A stretch of DNA of 64,000 nt from JAWWOW01 sp033851265 (GTDB lineage Bacteria > Actinomycetota > Actinomycetes > JAWWOW01): positions 360,665 through 424,664 of the forward strand of contig JAWWOW010000005.1 in NCBI GenBank assembly GCA_033851265.1. Direction: 5' to 3'. The notes below the pieces were generated by a model. It made no database searches. It saw only the letters and a list, made by a program, of their open reading frames with translations, and was not told where the DNA came from. The translations under genes were made by a program, and so were the position numbers. Of this stretch, positions 36,913 through 46,020 are shown one piece after another (position 1 is the stretch's first letter; each line of letters starts with the position of its first letter).

Positions 36913-39207
36913 ATGCAAGACGAACCAACCGACAGCACACCCAGCCCCGCCCCAACCCGACAACGGCGTACGGCGAGCCGACCGGCCGGGCCACCTCCGG
37001 CGAAAGCGACGGCCAAGGCGGCCGCCAAGAAGACCACCAGCACCGAGGGCGACGCCGACAAGCCCAAGCGGGCCAGCAAGAAGGCCGCGGCGGCTCCCAG
37101 CGAGTCCGCGGCCCCGGCCGCGGAGGCCACGGCAACGGCGGCGAAGACCACCCGCAAGCGCACGACGAAGAAGGCCGCCGCCGCGGGCAGCACCGAGGCC
37201 GCCCCGCCGGTCGTGACCTTCCAGCCGCCGGAGATCGTGCCGGCGCGGCGACCTGCCAAGAAGACGGCCGCCGCGAAGACAGCGGCCACTACTGACGAGC
37301 GTCCGGCCGAACAGGCCGAGGGCGCCCCGACCGCCGAAGCGGGCGAGGGCGGGCCGCGTCGTCGCCGCCGCGGCCGCCGAGGCCGCGGTCGCGGCGGCCA
37401 GACCGACGGTGGTGCGACCGAAGCAACCGACGGCGACTCCGACCCGACCGAATCCGCAACCGACGGCGACAGCGCCGACGCCGAAGGCAGCCCGGGCGGA
37501 GGCACGGGCAGTAGCCGGCGCCGCCGCCGGCGTCGTCGCGCCGATGGCAGCATCATCGGTGAGGAGACATCGCCCGACGATCCGGCGAAGACCGTGGTCC
37601 GGGTCCGCCAGCCACGACAGCGCTCCGCCCCTCCCGGCCGTGACGACGAGGTTCGTGGCGTCGCGGGTTCCACCCGGCTCGAGGCCCGCAAGCAGCGCCG
37701 CAGGGACGGCCGGGAAGCCGGTCGCCGGCCGACGATTCTCACTGAGGCCGAGTTCCTCGCTCGCCGCGAGGCGGTCGAACGCATCATGGTCGTCCGCGAG
37801 ACCAAGGACCGCACGCAGATCGGCGTGCTCGAAGACGGTGTGCTCGTCGAGCACTTCGTCACGCGCAAGGAAGCGACGTCACTCGCGGGCAACGTCTACC
37901 TCGGTCGCGTGCAGAACGTGCTGCCCAGCATGGAAGCAGCGTTCGTCGACATCGGTCGCGGACGCAATGCCGTGTTGTACGCCGGCGAGGTCAACTGGGA
38001 CGCGAGTGGCCTTGAAGGCCAGCCGCGTCGCATCGAGCTCGCGCTCAAGTCCGGTCAGCCGGTGCTGGTGCAGGTCACCAAGGATCCGATGGGTCACAAG
38101 GGTGCCCGGCTCACCAGTCAGATCAGCCTGCCCGGCCGCTACGTCGCCTACGTCCCCGAAGGTCGGGTCACCGGCATCAGCCGCAAGTTGCCCGACACCG
38201 AACGCGCCCGTCTCAAGAGCGTGCTCAAGCAAGTCACACCCGAAGGCGCAGGTGTCGTCGTACGAACGGCCGCCGAAGGCGCGTCTGAGGAAGAGCTCGC
38301 TCGTGACATCCGGCGACTGCAAGCGCAGTGGGAAGTCATCGACAAGAAGGTGAAGACTGCGGAAGCTCCGGTTGAGCTGTACGCCGAGCCGGATCTCGTG
38401 ATCCGCGTCATCCGCGACATCTTCAACGAAGACTTCAAAGAGCTGGTTGTCTCCGGCTCGGATGAGTGGGACACGATCGAGCAGTACGTCGGCCACGTCG
38501 CACCCGATCTCTCGGACCGGTTGCGCAAGTGGACCGATGAAAAGGACATCTTCACCGAGTACCGCGTCGAGGAGCAGCTGACCAAGGCGCTCGACCGCAA
38601 GGTGTGGCTGCCATCCGGTGGTTACCTCGTCATCGACCGCACCGAGGCGATGATCGTGGTCGACGTCAACACCGGGAAGTTCACCGGCAAGGGGGGCAAC
38701 CTCGAAGAGACCGTCACCAAGAACAACCTCGAAGCGGCCGAAGAGATCGTTCGGCAACTGCGACTACGCGACCTCGGCGGAATCATCGTCATCGACTTCG
38801 TCGACATGGTGCTCGAGTCCAACCGGGATCTGGTGTTGCGTCGGCTGGTCGAGTGCCTCGGCCGCGATCGCACCCGTCACCAGGTCGCCGAGGTCACGTC
38901 ATTGGGTCTGGTGCAGATGACCCGCAAGCGCGTCGGGCAGGGCCTGCTCGAAGCGTTCAGCGAGACCTGCCCCGAATGCCAGGGTCGTGGCGTCAAGATC
39001 CACCTCGACGGCGCGCCGCACTCGCATTCCCGCAATGACCAGTCCAAGAGCGACCGGGACCGGCGCGGGGGCGGCAAGAAGAGCGGCGGCAAGGACAGCG
39101 GTGGCAAGGCCGGCGAGAAGGCCGAGAAGGGCGAGAAGAAGGCCGGCAATGCTGACGACCCTGCGGTCGATGGCAGCGCCACCGAGGAGGCCGCGGCTAC
39201 AGCCTGA
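36913..39207 (+). CDS. rne: Ribonuclease E/G family endoribonuclease
   Basis: Main endonuclease of mRNA decay and rRNA processing. It is 764 residues. The first 280 or so are low complexity: an Ala/Lys-rich region, then basic clusters such as RRRRRGRRGRGRGG, likely RNA or degradosome contacts. The S1 domain follows (NVYLGRVQNVLPSMEAAFVD near 328). The catalytic magnesium aspartates are D584 (MIVVDVNTG) and D628 (VIDFVDM), and the zinc link is CPECQGRG near 690. ATG 36913, with GGGGAG upstream, is chosen over 36844. The C-terminus is a Lys/Gly-rich tail. Confidence 0.92.
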   Translation: MQDEPTDSTPSPAPTRQRRTASRPAGPPPAKATAKAAAKKTTSTEGDADKPKRASKKAAAAPSESAAPAAEATATAAKTTRKRTTKKAAAAGSTEAAPPVVTFQPPEIVPARRPAKKTAAAKTAATTDERPAEQAEGAPTAEAGEGGPRRRRRGRRGRGRGGQTDGGATEATDGDSDPTESATDGDSADAEGSPGGGTGSSRRRRRRRRADGSIIGEETSPDDPAKTVVRVRQPRQRSAPPGRDDEVRGVAGSTRLEARKQRRRDGREAGRRPTILTEAEFLARREAVERIMVVRETKDRTQIGVLEDGVLVEHFVTRKEATSLAGNVYLGRVQNVLPSMEAAFVDIGRGRNAVLYAGEVNWDASGLEGQPRRIELALKSGQPVLVQVTKDPMGHKGARLTSQISLPGRYVAYVPEGRVTGISRKLPDTERARLKSVLKQVTPEGAGVVVRTAAEGASEEELARDIRRLQAQWEVIDKKVKTAEAPVELYAEPDLVIRVIRDIFNEDFKELVVSGSDEWDTIEQYVGHVAPDLSDRLRKWTDEKDIFTEYRVEEQLTKALDRKVWLPSGGYLVIDRTEAMIVVDVNTGKFTGKGGNLEETVTKNNLEAAEEIVRQLRLRDLGGIIVIDFVDMVLESNRDLVLRRLVECLGRDRTRHQVAEVTSLGLVQMTRKRVGQGLLEAFSETCPECQGRGVKIHLDGAPHSHSRNDQSKSDRDRRGGGKKSGGKDSGGKAGEKAEKGEKKAGNADDPAVDGSATEEAAATA

Positions 39208-39226
39208 GCCCGCCCGCCGGGTCCGG

Positions 39227-39258
39227 TATCCTGACCTGTCGGCGCGGGAGTCTGCGCC
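39227..39258 (+). promoter_or_regulatory. Candidate promoter and leader hairpin of rplU-rpmA
   Basis: TATCCT (39227-39232) is a good -10. A GGCGC/GCGCC stem (39241-39245 with 39254-39258) would lie at the very start of the transcript, 34 bp before rplU. A ribosomal-protein leader for autoregulation is possible but unproved. Confidence 0.35.
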
Positions 39259-39291
39259 CACAATCCAGTACGACGATGAGAGGAACCGCGC

Positions 39292-39666
39292 GTGTACGCG
39301 ATCGTCCGCGGAGGCGGCCGCCAGCACAAGGTGGCCGTCGGTGACGTGCTCGAGGTCGATCGGGTGACCGACGAGCCGGGTGCGTCGCTGACCTTGCCTG
39401 CGGTTCTCGTCGTCGACGGCGACACAGTGACCAGCGATGCCAGCGCACTTCAAGGCGTTACGGTCACCGCCGAGGTCCTGGCCCACACCAAAGGTCCGAA
39501 AATCGACATCGGGCTCTACAAGAACAAGTCGGGATACCGGCGCCGCATGGGTCACCGCCAGCTGCACACGCAGGTGCGAGTCACCGGTATCGACGCCGCG
39601 AAGTCGACCAAGGGCGCGACGACCACAAGCACGTCGAATCCCACCGACACTTCGAATTCCGAGTAG
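39292..39666 (+). CDS. rplU: 50S ribosomal protein L21
   Basis: Large-subunit protein contacting 23S rRNA. It is 124 residues: MYAIVRGGGRQHKV opening, KIDIGLYKNKSGYRRRMGHR near 69-88, and about 20 extra residues at the C-terminus rich in Ser/Thr (after ITGIDAAK-type end), longer than the usual 103. GTG 39292 follows GAGAGG. rpmA lies 12 bp downstream. Confidence 0.96.
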   Translation: MYAIVRGGGRQHKVAVGDVLEVDRVTDEPGASLTLPAVLVVDGDTVTSDASALQGVTVTAEVLAHTKGPKIDIGLYKNKSGYRRRMGHRQLHTQVRVTGIDAAKSTKGATTTSTSNPTDTSNSE

Positions 39667-39678
39667 GCGAGCGAACAG

Positions 39679-39936
39679 ATGGCACACAAGAAGGGCGCGT
39701 CCTCGAGCCGTAACGGCCGTGACTCCAACGCCCAACGACTCGGCGTGAAGCGCTTCGGCGGCCAGCTCGTCAATGCCGGCGAGATCCTCGTTCGCCAGCG
39801 CGGCACCCACTTCCACCCGGGCCTGCACGTCGGTCGCGGTGGTGACGACACGTTGTTCGCCCTGTCCCAGGGGCACGTCGAGTTCGGCACGCGCCGCGGT
39901 CGGCGCGTCGTCAACATCGTTCCGCTGCAGGGCTGA
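39679..39936 (+). CDS. rpmA: 50S ribosomal protein L27
   Basis: An 85-residue protein whose N-terminus reaches the peptidyl-transferase centre. It shows AHKKGASSSRNGRDSNAQRLG directly after the initiator Met, without the cleaved leader of Firmicutes. GAGCGAAC lies upstream. obgE begins 22 bp after the stop, the conserved rplU-rpmA-obg order. Confidence 0.97.
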   Translation: MAHKKGASSSRNGRDSNAQRLGVKRFGGQLVNAGEILVRQRGTHFHPGLHVGRGGDDTLFALSQGHVEFGTRRGRRVVNIVPLQG

Positions 39937-39958
39937 CCTAGCCGGAAACGGCCACCCC

Positions 39959-41308
39959 ATGGCCGGCGCTACGTTCGTCGACCGCGTCGTTCTGCATGTC
40001 GCCGCCGGTAACGGAGGGCACGGCTGCACGTCCACCCATCGCGAGAAGTTCAAGCCGCTCGGTGGTCCTGACGGCGGCAACGGTGGTCGTGGTGGCGACG
40101 TCGTCCTCGTCGTTGATGCATCCGTCACGACGTTGCTCGACTTCCACCGGCATCCCCATCAACGCGCTGCCAACGGCCGTCCCGGCGCCGGCAGTCACAA
40201 GCACGGAGCAGAAGGCGGCGACCTCGTGCTGTCCGTGCCGTCGGGCACGGTCGTTACGACGGCCGACGGCGAGTTGATCGCCGACCTGGTCGGCGCCGGC
40301 ACGCGCTGGATCATTGCCAAGGGCGGACGCGGTGGTCTCGGCAACGCCGCTCTCGCCTCACCACGGCGCAAGAACCCCGGTTTCGCGTTGCTCGGTGAGC
40401 CCGGTGAGGCCGGCGACATCGGCCTCGAACTCAAGACAGTTGCTGACGTCGGTCTGGTCGGCTTCCCGAACGCGGGCAAGTCATCGTTGGTTGCTGCCAT
40501 GTCCGCTGCCCGCCCGAAGATCGCCGACTACCCGTTTACAACACTCGTGCCGAACCTCGGTGTCGTCGAGGCGGGTGAGGTGCGCTTCACGGTCGCCGAC
40601 GTCCCCGGCCTCATTCCTGGCGCCAGCGAAGGCCGCGGCCTCGGGCTCGAGTTCTTGCGCCACGTCGAACGCTGCGCCGCCCTGGCGCACGTCATCGACT
40701 GTGCAACGCAAGAGCCCAACCGCGACCCGGTCTCTGACATCGACGCCGTGGAGCTGGAGCTCGCGGCGTACGGCGGGCTCGCCGACCGGCCGCGTCTCGT
40801 CGTACTGAACAAGATTGATGTCCCCGAGGGACGCGAGCTGGCTGACATGGTGCGTCCGGAGCTCGAAGCGCGCGGGCTACGCGTCGTCGAAGCATCGGCA
40901 GCGACGCACGAGGGTCTTCGCGAGCTGACGTTCGCGCTGTCCGAAGTCGTCGTCGCCGCGCGTGCCGTCATACCCGTGGACGAGGCGACGCGCATCGTGC
41001 TGCGACCACGCGCGGTCGACGATCCGGGGTTCACCGTCGAGCCGAGTGGTGAGTCGTTCGTCGTGCGCGGGACCAAGCCCGAGCGCTGGGTGCGACAAAC
41101 CGATTTCGGTAATGACGAGGCAGTCGGCTATCTCGCCGACCGTCTAGCCCGCCTCGGCGTCGAGAGACGACTGGCCGACCTCGGTGCCGAGCCGGGGGTC
41201 GAGGTCATCATCGGCGACGTTTCCTTCGACTGGGTGCCGTCAACGGCGGCCGGTGAGGCGCATGCATTCGGGCGTCGCGGTGCCGACCTCCGCCTCGAGG
41301 ACCGGTAG
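39959..41308 (+). CDS. obgE: GTPase Obg/CgtA
   Basis: Ribosome-associated GTPase involved in 50S maturation and stress control. It is 449 residues: a glycine-rich Obg domain (1-158), the G domain with P-loop GFPNAGKSS near 168 and the DVPGLI G3 near 214, NKID G4 near 283, and an OCT domain (about 340-430) ending in an acidic stretch. ATG 39959 gives the family start AGATFVDRVVLHV; the frame is open 62 codons further upstream inside rpmA. Confidence 0.96.
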   Translation: MAGATFVDRVVLHVAAGNGGHGCTSTHREKFKPLGGPDGGNGGRGGDVVLVVDASVTTLLDFHRHPHQRAANGRPGAGSHKHGAEGGDLVLSVPSGTVVTTADGELIADLVGAGTRWIIAKGGRGGLGNAALASPRRKNPGFALLGEPGEAGDIGLELKTVADVGLVGFPNAGKSSLVAAMSAARPKIADYPFTTLVPNLGVVEAGEVRFTVADVPGLIPGASEGRGLGLEFLRHVERCAALAHVIDCATQEPNRDPVSDIDAVELELAAYGGLADRPRLVVLNKIDVPEGRELADMVRPELEARGLRVVEASAATHEGLRELTFALSEVVVAARAVIPVDEATRIVLRPRAVDDPGFTVEPSGESFVVRGTKPERWVRQTDFGNDEAVGYLADRLARLGVERRLADLGAEPGVEVIIGDVSFDWVPSTAAGEAHAFGRRGADLRLEDR

Positions 41309-41310
41309 CC

Positions 41311-42420
41311 ATGCGCACCGAAGTAGCAGCCGCCCGACGCATCGTGGTGAAGGTCGGCTCCTCGTCGATCACCAGTGCGAGCGGTGGGCTCGATGGCGCG
41401 CAGGTCGACACTCTCGTTGACGCGATCGCTGCTCGCCGGTCCTCGAGCACCGAGATCGTGCTCGTTTCATCCGGCGCGATCGCTGCTGGTCTCGCGCCGT
41501 TGGGGTTGCGCGCGCGTCCTCGTGACCTGGCGACCCAGCAGGCTGCAGCGAGTGTCGGCCAAGGACTGCTGGTCGAGAGGTACGCCGCGTCGTTCGCGCG
41601 CTACGACCTGCGGGTCGGCCAGGTCTTGCTCACCGCCGACGACGTCGTACGCCGCACGCATTACCGCAACGCACACCGCACACTGACCCGCCTACTCGAC
41701 CTCGGCGTTGTCCCGCTCGTGAACGAGAACGACACCGTCGCCACCCATGAGATCAAGTTCGGTGACAACGACCGGCTGGCTGCGCTCGTCGCGCACCTCG
41801 TCCACGCCGACCTGCTCGTGCTGTTGTCGGATGTGGACGGCTTGTACGACGGCGACCCGCGTCGCGGCGGCGCCCAGCTGCTCAGCGACGTCAAGACAGA
41901 CGCCGACCTCGAAGGTGTGCTTGCCGGCAAGGTCGGCAACGCGGGCGTTGGGTCGGGTGGCATGGCGACCAAGGTGGAGGCTGCCCGAATAGCGGCAGTT
42001 GCGGGGATTCCGGCGGTTCTCGCCCATGCGGACGTTGTTGGCGATGCGCTCGCCGGAGCGGACGTCGGCACGCATTTCCACCCGACCGGACGACGTACTC
42101 CCGCGCGTTTGCTCTGGCTGGCCCACGCGACCACGCCGCGGGGCCGGCTACGCCTCGATCCGGGCGCCGTGCAGGCGGTCGTCGAGCGACGCATGTCGCT
42201 GCTGCCTGCCGGCATCACGAGCGTCGACGGGAGCTTCTCGGCGGGAGATCCGGTCGACCTAGTCGACGAAAACGACCACGCGGTGGCCCGCGGACTGGTC
42301 AACTACGACTCAGCGGAGTTGCCCGGTCTGCTTGGTCGTTCGACACGCGATCTCGCCCGCGAGCTGGGCGCGGCGTACGAGCGTGAAGTCGTTCACCGAG
42401 ATGACCTGGTGTTGCTCTGA
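41311..42420 (+). CDS. proB: Glutamate 5-kinase
   Basis: First step of proline synthesis: glutamate to gamma-glutamyl phosphate. It is 369 residues with the amino-acid kinase domain (VVKVGSSSIT near 11, VSSGAIAAG near 51, NENDTVAT near 133, NDRLAALVA near 148, SDVDGLYDGDP near 168) and a C-terminal PUA domain (about 275-365). ATG 41311 is 2 bp after the obgE stop. proA follows after one small gene. Confidence 0.95.
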   Translation: MRTEVAAARRIVVKVGSSSITSASGGLDGAQVDTLVDAIAARRSSSTEIVLVSSGAIAAGLAPLGLRARPRDLATQQAAASVGQGLLVERYAASFARYDLRVGQVLLTADDVVRRTHYRNAHRTLTRLLDLGVVPLVNENDTVATHEIKFGDNDRLAALVAHLVHADLLVLLSDVDGLYDGDPRRGGAQLLSDVKTDADLEGVLAGKVGNAGVGSGGMATKVEAARIAAVAGIPAVLAHADVVGDALAGADVGTHFHPTGRRTPARLLWLAHATTPRGRLRLDPGAVQAVVERRMSLLPAGITSVDGSFSAGDPVDLVDENDHAVARGLVNYDSAELPGLLGRSTRDLARELGAAYEREVVHRDDLVLL

Positions 42421-42465
42421 TGTCGGGGTCGACGTGGGCGATGGCCGGGGAGGTGTTGGCGCGGC

Positions 42466-42795
42466 GTGGCGTTGTGGCACGTGACGTTGACGATCGGCGG
42501 CGAGGAGATTCAGCCCTCGGATGTCCTCGATGCGCTGAAGCGGCTCGCTGACGAGCAACCATTCCTGCTGTCCGGTCGGTACGCCACCGACCGCGCGGAA
42601 GTGCGCTACTGGGAAGAAGCTGTCGACTGCGGCGACGCAGCGGCGCTCGCGTTGCGGCTCTGGGGGGAGCATCGCGTGAGCGCTGGGCTCCCTCCCTGGC
42701 GCGTGGTTGGCCTCGAGGTGGTCGACGAGTCGGTCTACCGCGATCGCAGCGAACTCACCGCTGTCAGCGCGGTTGGTGCCTGGCGCCCATTTTGA
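42466..42795 (+). CDS. Conserved hypothetical protein between proB and proA
   Basis: A 109-residue soluble acidic protein (ALWHVTLTIGGEEIQ start, YWEEAVDCGDAAALALRLWGEHR in the middle, shown in part). No membrane segment, no metal motif, and no family I can name. GTG 42466 is preceded by GGGGAGGTG at about 11 bp, a little far. Small genes of similar type lie beside proA in other actinobacteria as far as I recall, but I cannot give a function. Confidence 0.6.
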   Translation: MALWHVTLTIGGEEIQPSDVLDALKRLADEQPFLLSGRYATDRAEVRYWEEAVDCGDAAALALRLWGEHRVSAGLPPWRVVGLEVVDESVYRDRSELTAVSAVGAWRPF

Positions 42796-42816
42796 TCGTG
42801 GATCTACCCTGACTGT

Positions 42817-44076
42817 GTGACTGACGAGGCTGCGGCATTCCGCGACACAGCGCTGCGTGCGCGCGACGCTGCTGTTGAACTCGCACCGCTGAACCGGGCC
42901 GTCAAGGACGCTGCATTGCTGGCGATGGCCGATGCGTTGGAGGCAGCGTCGGAAACGGTGTTGGCTGCCAACGCGGAAGACGTCGCCGCGGCACGGGCCG
43001 ACGGCACCAGCGAAACGATGATCGACCGGTTGTCGTTGAACGCCGACCGGGTGTCCGCTATGGCTACTGGATTGCGCGAGGTAGCGGCGCTGCCCGACCC
43101 AGTGGGCGAAGTCGTCCGAGGCTTCACGCTTGCCAACGGACTCGAAGTGCGCCAGCTCCGCGTGCCGATGGGCGTGGTCGGCATGGTCTACGAGGCACGG
43201 CCCAATGTGACGGTCGATGCCGCCGGCTTGTGCTTGAAGAGCGGCAACGCCGTGCTCTTGCGCGGTTCTGCGTCGGCGCGGCGGTCCAACGAGGCGCTGG
43301 TTGATGTGATGGCTGCTGCGGCGGAGAAGGCCGGCCTGCCGAGCGGCTCGGTGCAGATGGTCCCCGGCACGAGTCATGAGTCGGTCAAGCATCTGATGCG
43401 CGCACGCGGGTTGGTCGACGTACTCATCCCGCGCGGTGGCGCGGGACTGATCCGCTCGACGGTCGAGGAGTCGACCGTGCCGGTGATCGAGACGGGTGTC
43501 GGCAACTGTCATGTGTACGTCGATGCCGATGCGGATCTCGACCAGGCGCTCGACGTGCTCATCAACGCCAAGACGCATCGGCCGAGCGTCTGCAACGCGG
43601 CGGAGTCGCTGCTCGTCCACGCAGCGGTAGCCGATGAGTTCGTCCCGCGCGCGCTAGCTGCTTTGTCGGATGCCGGCGTGACCGTGCACGGTGACAGCAG
43701 AATTGCGGCCTACGACGCCCGCGTGCTGCCCGCGACCGACGACGACATGCATGCGGAGTACCTCTCGCTGGACATCTCCGCTGCCGTCGTCGACTCGTTG
43801 AATGACGCGGTGGCGCACATCCGGGAGTACGGCACGGGACACACCGAAGCCATCGTTACTCGGTCCCAGGAAGCAGCGCGAACTTTCGTCGCGCGCGTCG
43901 ATGCGGCTGCTGTCATGGTCAATGCATCGACCCGTTTCACCGATGGCGGCGAGTTCGGATTTGGTGCCGAAATCGGCATCTCTACGCAAAAGTTGCATGC
44001 GCGCGGACCGATGGCGCTCACCGAGCTGACAACGACGAAGTACGTCGTCACTGGCGACGGTCACATCCGCCGATAA
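42817..44076 (+). CDS. proA: Gamma-glutamyl phosphate reductase
   Basis: Second step of proline synthesis: reduction of gamma-glutamyl phosphate to the semialdehyde with NADPH. It is 419 residues of the ALDH-like ProA family. Catalytic C259 is in RPSVCNAAES; also PMGVVGMVYEARPNVT near 118 and GTGHTEAIVT near 340. GTG 42817 is 6 nt after TACCCT (42805-42810), so it is probably leaderless and transcribed from its own promoter as well as from proB. Confidence 0.95.
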   Translation: MTDEAAAFRDTALRARDAAVELAPLNRAVKDAALLAMADALEAASETVLAANAEDVAAARADGTSETMIDRLSLNADRVSAMATGLREVAALPDPVGEVVRGFTLANGLEVRQLRVPMGVVGMVYEARPNVTVDAAGLCLKSGNAVLLRGSASARRSNEALVDVMAAAAEKAGLPSGSVQMVPGTSHESVKHLMRARGLVDVLIPRGGAGLIRSTVEESTVPVIETGVGNCHVYVDADADLDQALDVLINAKTHRPSVCNAAESLLVHAAVADEFVPRALAALSDAGVTVHGDSRIAAYDARVLPATDDDMHAEYLSLDISAAVVDSLNDAVAHIREYGTGHTEAIVTRSQEAARTFVARVDAAAVMVNASTRFTDGGEFGFGAEIGISTQKLHARGPMALTELTTTKYVVTGDGHIRR

Positions 44077-44119
44077 CGGCGATGCGCCTTGACCGGCCGG
44101 GCGTTTCTGGGACCATCGG

Positions 44120-44140
44120 CCTGCCACCAGTCGTGGCAGG
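44120..44140 (+). promoter_or_regulatory. 8-bp hairpin next to the Shine-Dalgarno of the following gene
   Basis: CCTGCCAC and GTGGCAGG pair perfectly around a CAGTC loop. The right arm touches the GGAGAGG ribosome site (44139-44145) of the next gene, so the stem could end proA transcription or limit translation of the downstream gene. There is no T-run. Confidence 0.4.
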
Positions 44141-44154
44141 AGAGGACGTGCGTC

Positions 44155-44784
44155 ATGACCAGTCGTTGGGAACGCATTGCACCGCTGACCGGCGTGCTAG
44201 CGGTAGCCATCATCGTGCTCACGTTCACCGTCGTCAGTGGAAGCACACCAGATACGAAGGACTCCGCGGAAAAGATCTTCGCCTTCTATCAAAAGCACCG
44301 CGACCGACAGATGGGCGCGGCATTCATCCTGTCGATCGGTGCCGCCCTGCTCATCTTTTTCAGTGGGACGTTGCGCGGCGCGTTGGCCCTTGCGCCTGCG
44401 CGTGGACGGCTAGCCTCCGTCGCTTTTGGTGGCGGTATCGCCTCCGCTGCCGGATTCTTCGTCGCCGGCACGGTCCACCTCGCGCTCGCCGACAGCGGCA
44501 AGCGCGGCACCCCCGCGGTCGCTCAGACGCTTGCCTACCTCGACGACAACACCTACCTGGCGTTCGGCGCCGGTATCGGCGTGATGGCCCTTGCCGGAGG
44601 CATCTCCATCGTGCGAACTCGGGTGGTGCCACTGTGGCTCGGCATCGTCGGCATCGTCGGAGGCGTAGCGACGTTCACGCCGCTGGGCTTTTTCGGATTC
44701 CTGCTGTCTGCACTGTGGATCGTCATGATGAGCGTCGCCTTGGCCGTCCGTCCGCCGCAGGTGGCCGGCACGACGGTTGATTGA
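44155..44784 (+). CDS. Six-helix membrane protein of unknown function
   Basis: A 209-residue protein with about six hydrophobic helices (near 10-30, 58-78, 91-115, 131-150, 158-175 and 180-198) and one extracellular loop after the first helix (SGSTPDTKDSAEKIFAFYQK). Only a short basic tail. It resembles actinobacterial proteins annotated simply as DUF4386-like or hypothetical; I do not assign a family. ATG 44155 follows GGAGAGG. It is monocistronic by spacing. Confidence 0.65.
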   Translation: MTSRWERIAPLTGVLAVAIIVLTFTVVSGSTPDTKDSAEKIFAFYQKHRDRQMGAAFILSIGAALLIFFSGTLRGALALAPARGRLASVAFGGGIASAAGFFVAGTVHLALADSGKRGTPAVAQTLAYLDDNTYLAFGAGIGVMALAGGISIVRTRVVPLWLGIVGIVGGVATFTPLGFFGFLLSALWIVMMSVALAVRPPQVAGTTVD

Positions 44785-44893
44785 CGGGCAAAGACGGTCA
44801 TATCGATCCTGTGACTTTCAGCTAAACGATCAAGTCGGCGCATGGTCGGGGCGATACCGGGGGTGCATTCACTCCTCAGGGGGAGCCCAGCCC

Positions 44894-45295
44894 ATGCCGT
44901 CCGTGCCGCTGTCCATCCTGGTTGTCGACGACAGCCCGGAGCTGGCAGACATCCTCAGCTTCATGATTGACCTCGACGAGCGCTATGAGCTCGTCGGCAC
45001 GGCGACGACGGGGCCAGAGGCCATCGCGATGGCGGAGCGACTCGAGCCGGCAGCGATCGTGCTCGACCAGATGATGCCGGAGTCCACCGGCGCGCAGGCA
45101 CTCCCGTCGCTTCGCGCGCATTGCCCCGACTCGACCATCGTCTTGTTCACTGCCGTCGGCACCGAGCGACTCGCACTCGACACCAAGGACATGGCCGACG
45201 CGTGCATGTCCAAGGGTGTCTCGCTCCCCGAGCTGCTCGACGTCATCGCCGAGCTGCACCATGCGCGAGAGGTAGCACGACTCACTGACATCTGA
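44894..45295 (+). CDS. Stand-alone response regulator receiver domain
   Basis: A 133-residue CheY-like receiver without an output domain. The acidic pair is in VVDDS (D12, D13), the phospho-acceptor is D58 in IVLDQMMPE, the switch Thr is T86 in LFTAVG and the conserved Lys is K107. ATG 44894 follows AGGGGGAG. No histidine kinase is nearby, so its input and output partners must be elsewhere. It has the look of receivers that act by protein contact. Confidence 0.82.
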   Translation: MPSVPLSILVVDDSPELADILSFMIDLDERYELVGTATTGPEAIAMAERLEPAAIVLDQMMPESTGAQALPSLRAHCPDSTIVLFTAVGTERLALDTKDMADACMSKGVSLPELLDVIAELHHAREVARLTDI

Positions 45296-45342
45296 GTACT
45301 TGTACGGGTGCGTTTGCCGCGTCGGTGACCGAAGATCTCTTC

Positions 45343-46020
45343 ATGACGACCACGACAAGGGCATTTCGCCGCGTGCCGTCGCTGGTAGCCATGAATATCG
45401 CTGCCAAGCTCGCGCTGATCGCGCTGCTGGCCCATGCCGCGCTCTTTCCGCATCTCCCGCAGTACGACGGCAAGGGCATCGGTGCCCGGATCGCGACCTA
45501 CCCGATCTCCGCGCTCCTCGTGCCTCTCATCTGGTTCATCCGCACGCGGCTGGGTCGAGAGACCGGTGCCTATCCCCACCTGATTGACCTGTGCGTCGTG
45601 CTGCCGTTCCTCATCGACACGGCCGGCAATGCTGCCAACCTCTACGACACGGTCTCGTGGTGGGACGACGCCATGCACTTCGTCACGTGGGTGCCGTGGG
45701 TTGTTGCTTTCGGGCTACTGATGCTCCGCCGGTACTCACGCCATGGTCGGCTGATCGTCGCGGGATTGACGCTCGGCTTCGGCGCCGTAACACACATTCT
45801 CTGGGAGATAGCGGAGTACTTCGCATTCATCAAGGGCAATCCCGACGAGCTCGCGACCGCCTACAAAGACACGATCGGTGATCTAGCCATGTCGCTCTCG
45901 GGTTCGGTATTCGGGGCTGTTCTTGTTGGCACGGTGCTCTGGCACCTCGGTTCGGATCAGCCGCGGCCGGCCCAGGGCACTTCCGGTGCGGAGACGCGGG
46001 GGAGCGTCCAACCGGATTGA
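45343..46020 (+). CDS. Multi-pass membrane protein, YjdF/DUF2238-like
   Basis: A 225-residue protein with about six membrane helices. Polar residues in the helices match the DUF2238 pattern: WWDDAMHFVTWV near 108, HILWEIAEYF near 151, and DTIGDLAMSLSGSVFG near 177. The conserved Asp/His/Glu suggest a metal site in the membrane, which is inference. The start is uncertain: ATG 45343 has only GAAG upstream; GTG 45325 is in frame. Its 3' end overlaps the convergent pirin gene by 64 bp. Confidence 0.65.
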   Translation: MTTTTRAFRRVPSLVAMNIAAKLALIALLAHAALFPHLPQYDGKGIGARIATYPISALLVPLIWFIRTRLGRETGAYPHLIDLCVVLPFLIDTAGNAANLYDTVSWWDDAMHFVTWVPWVVAFGLLMLRRYSRHGRLIVAGLTLGFGAVTHILWEIAEYFAFIKGNPDELATAYKDTIGDLAMSLSGSVFGAVLVGTVLWHLGSDQPRPAQGTSGAETRGSVQPD

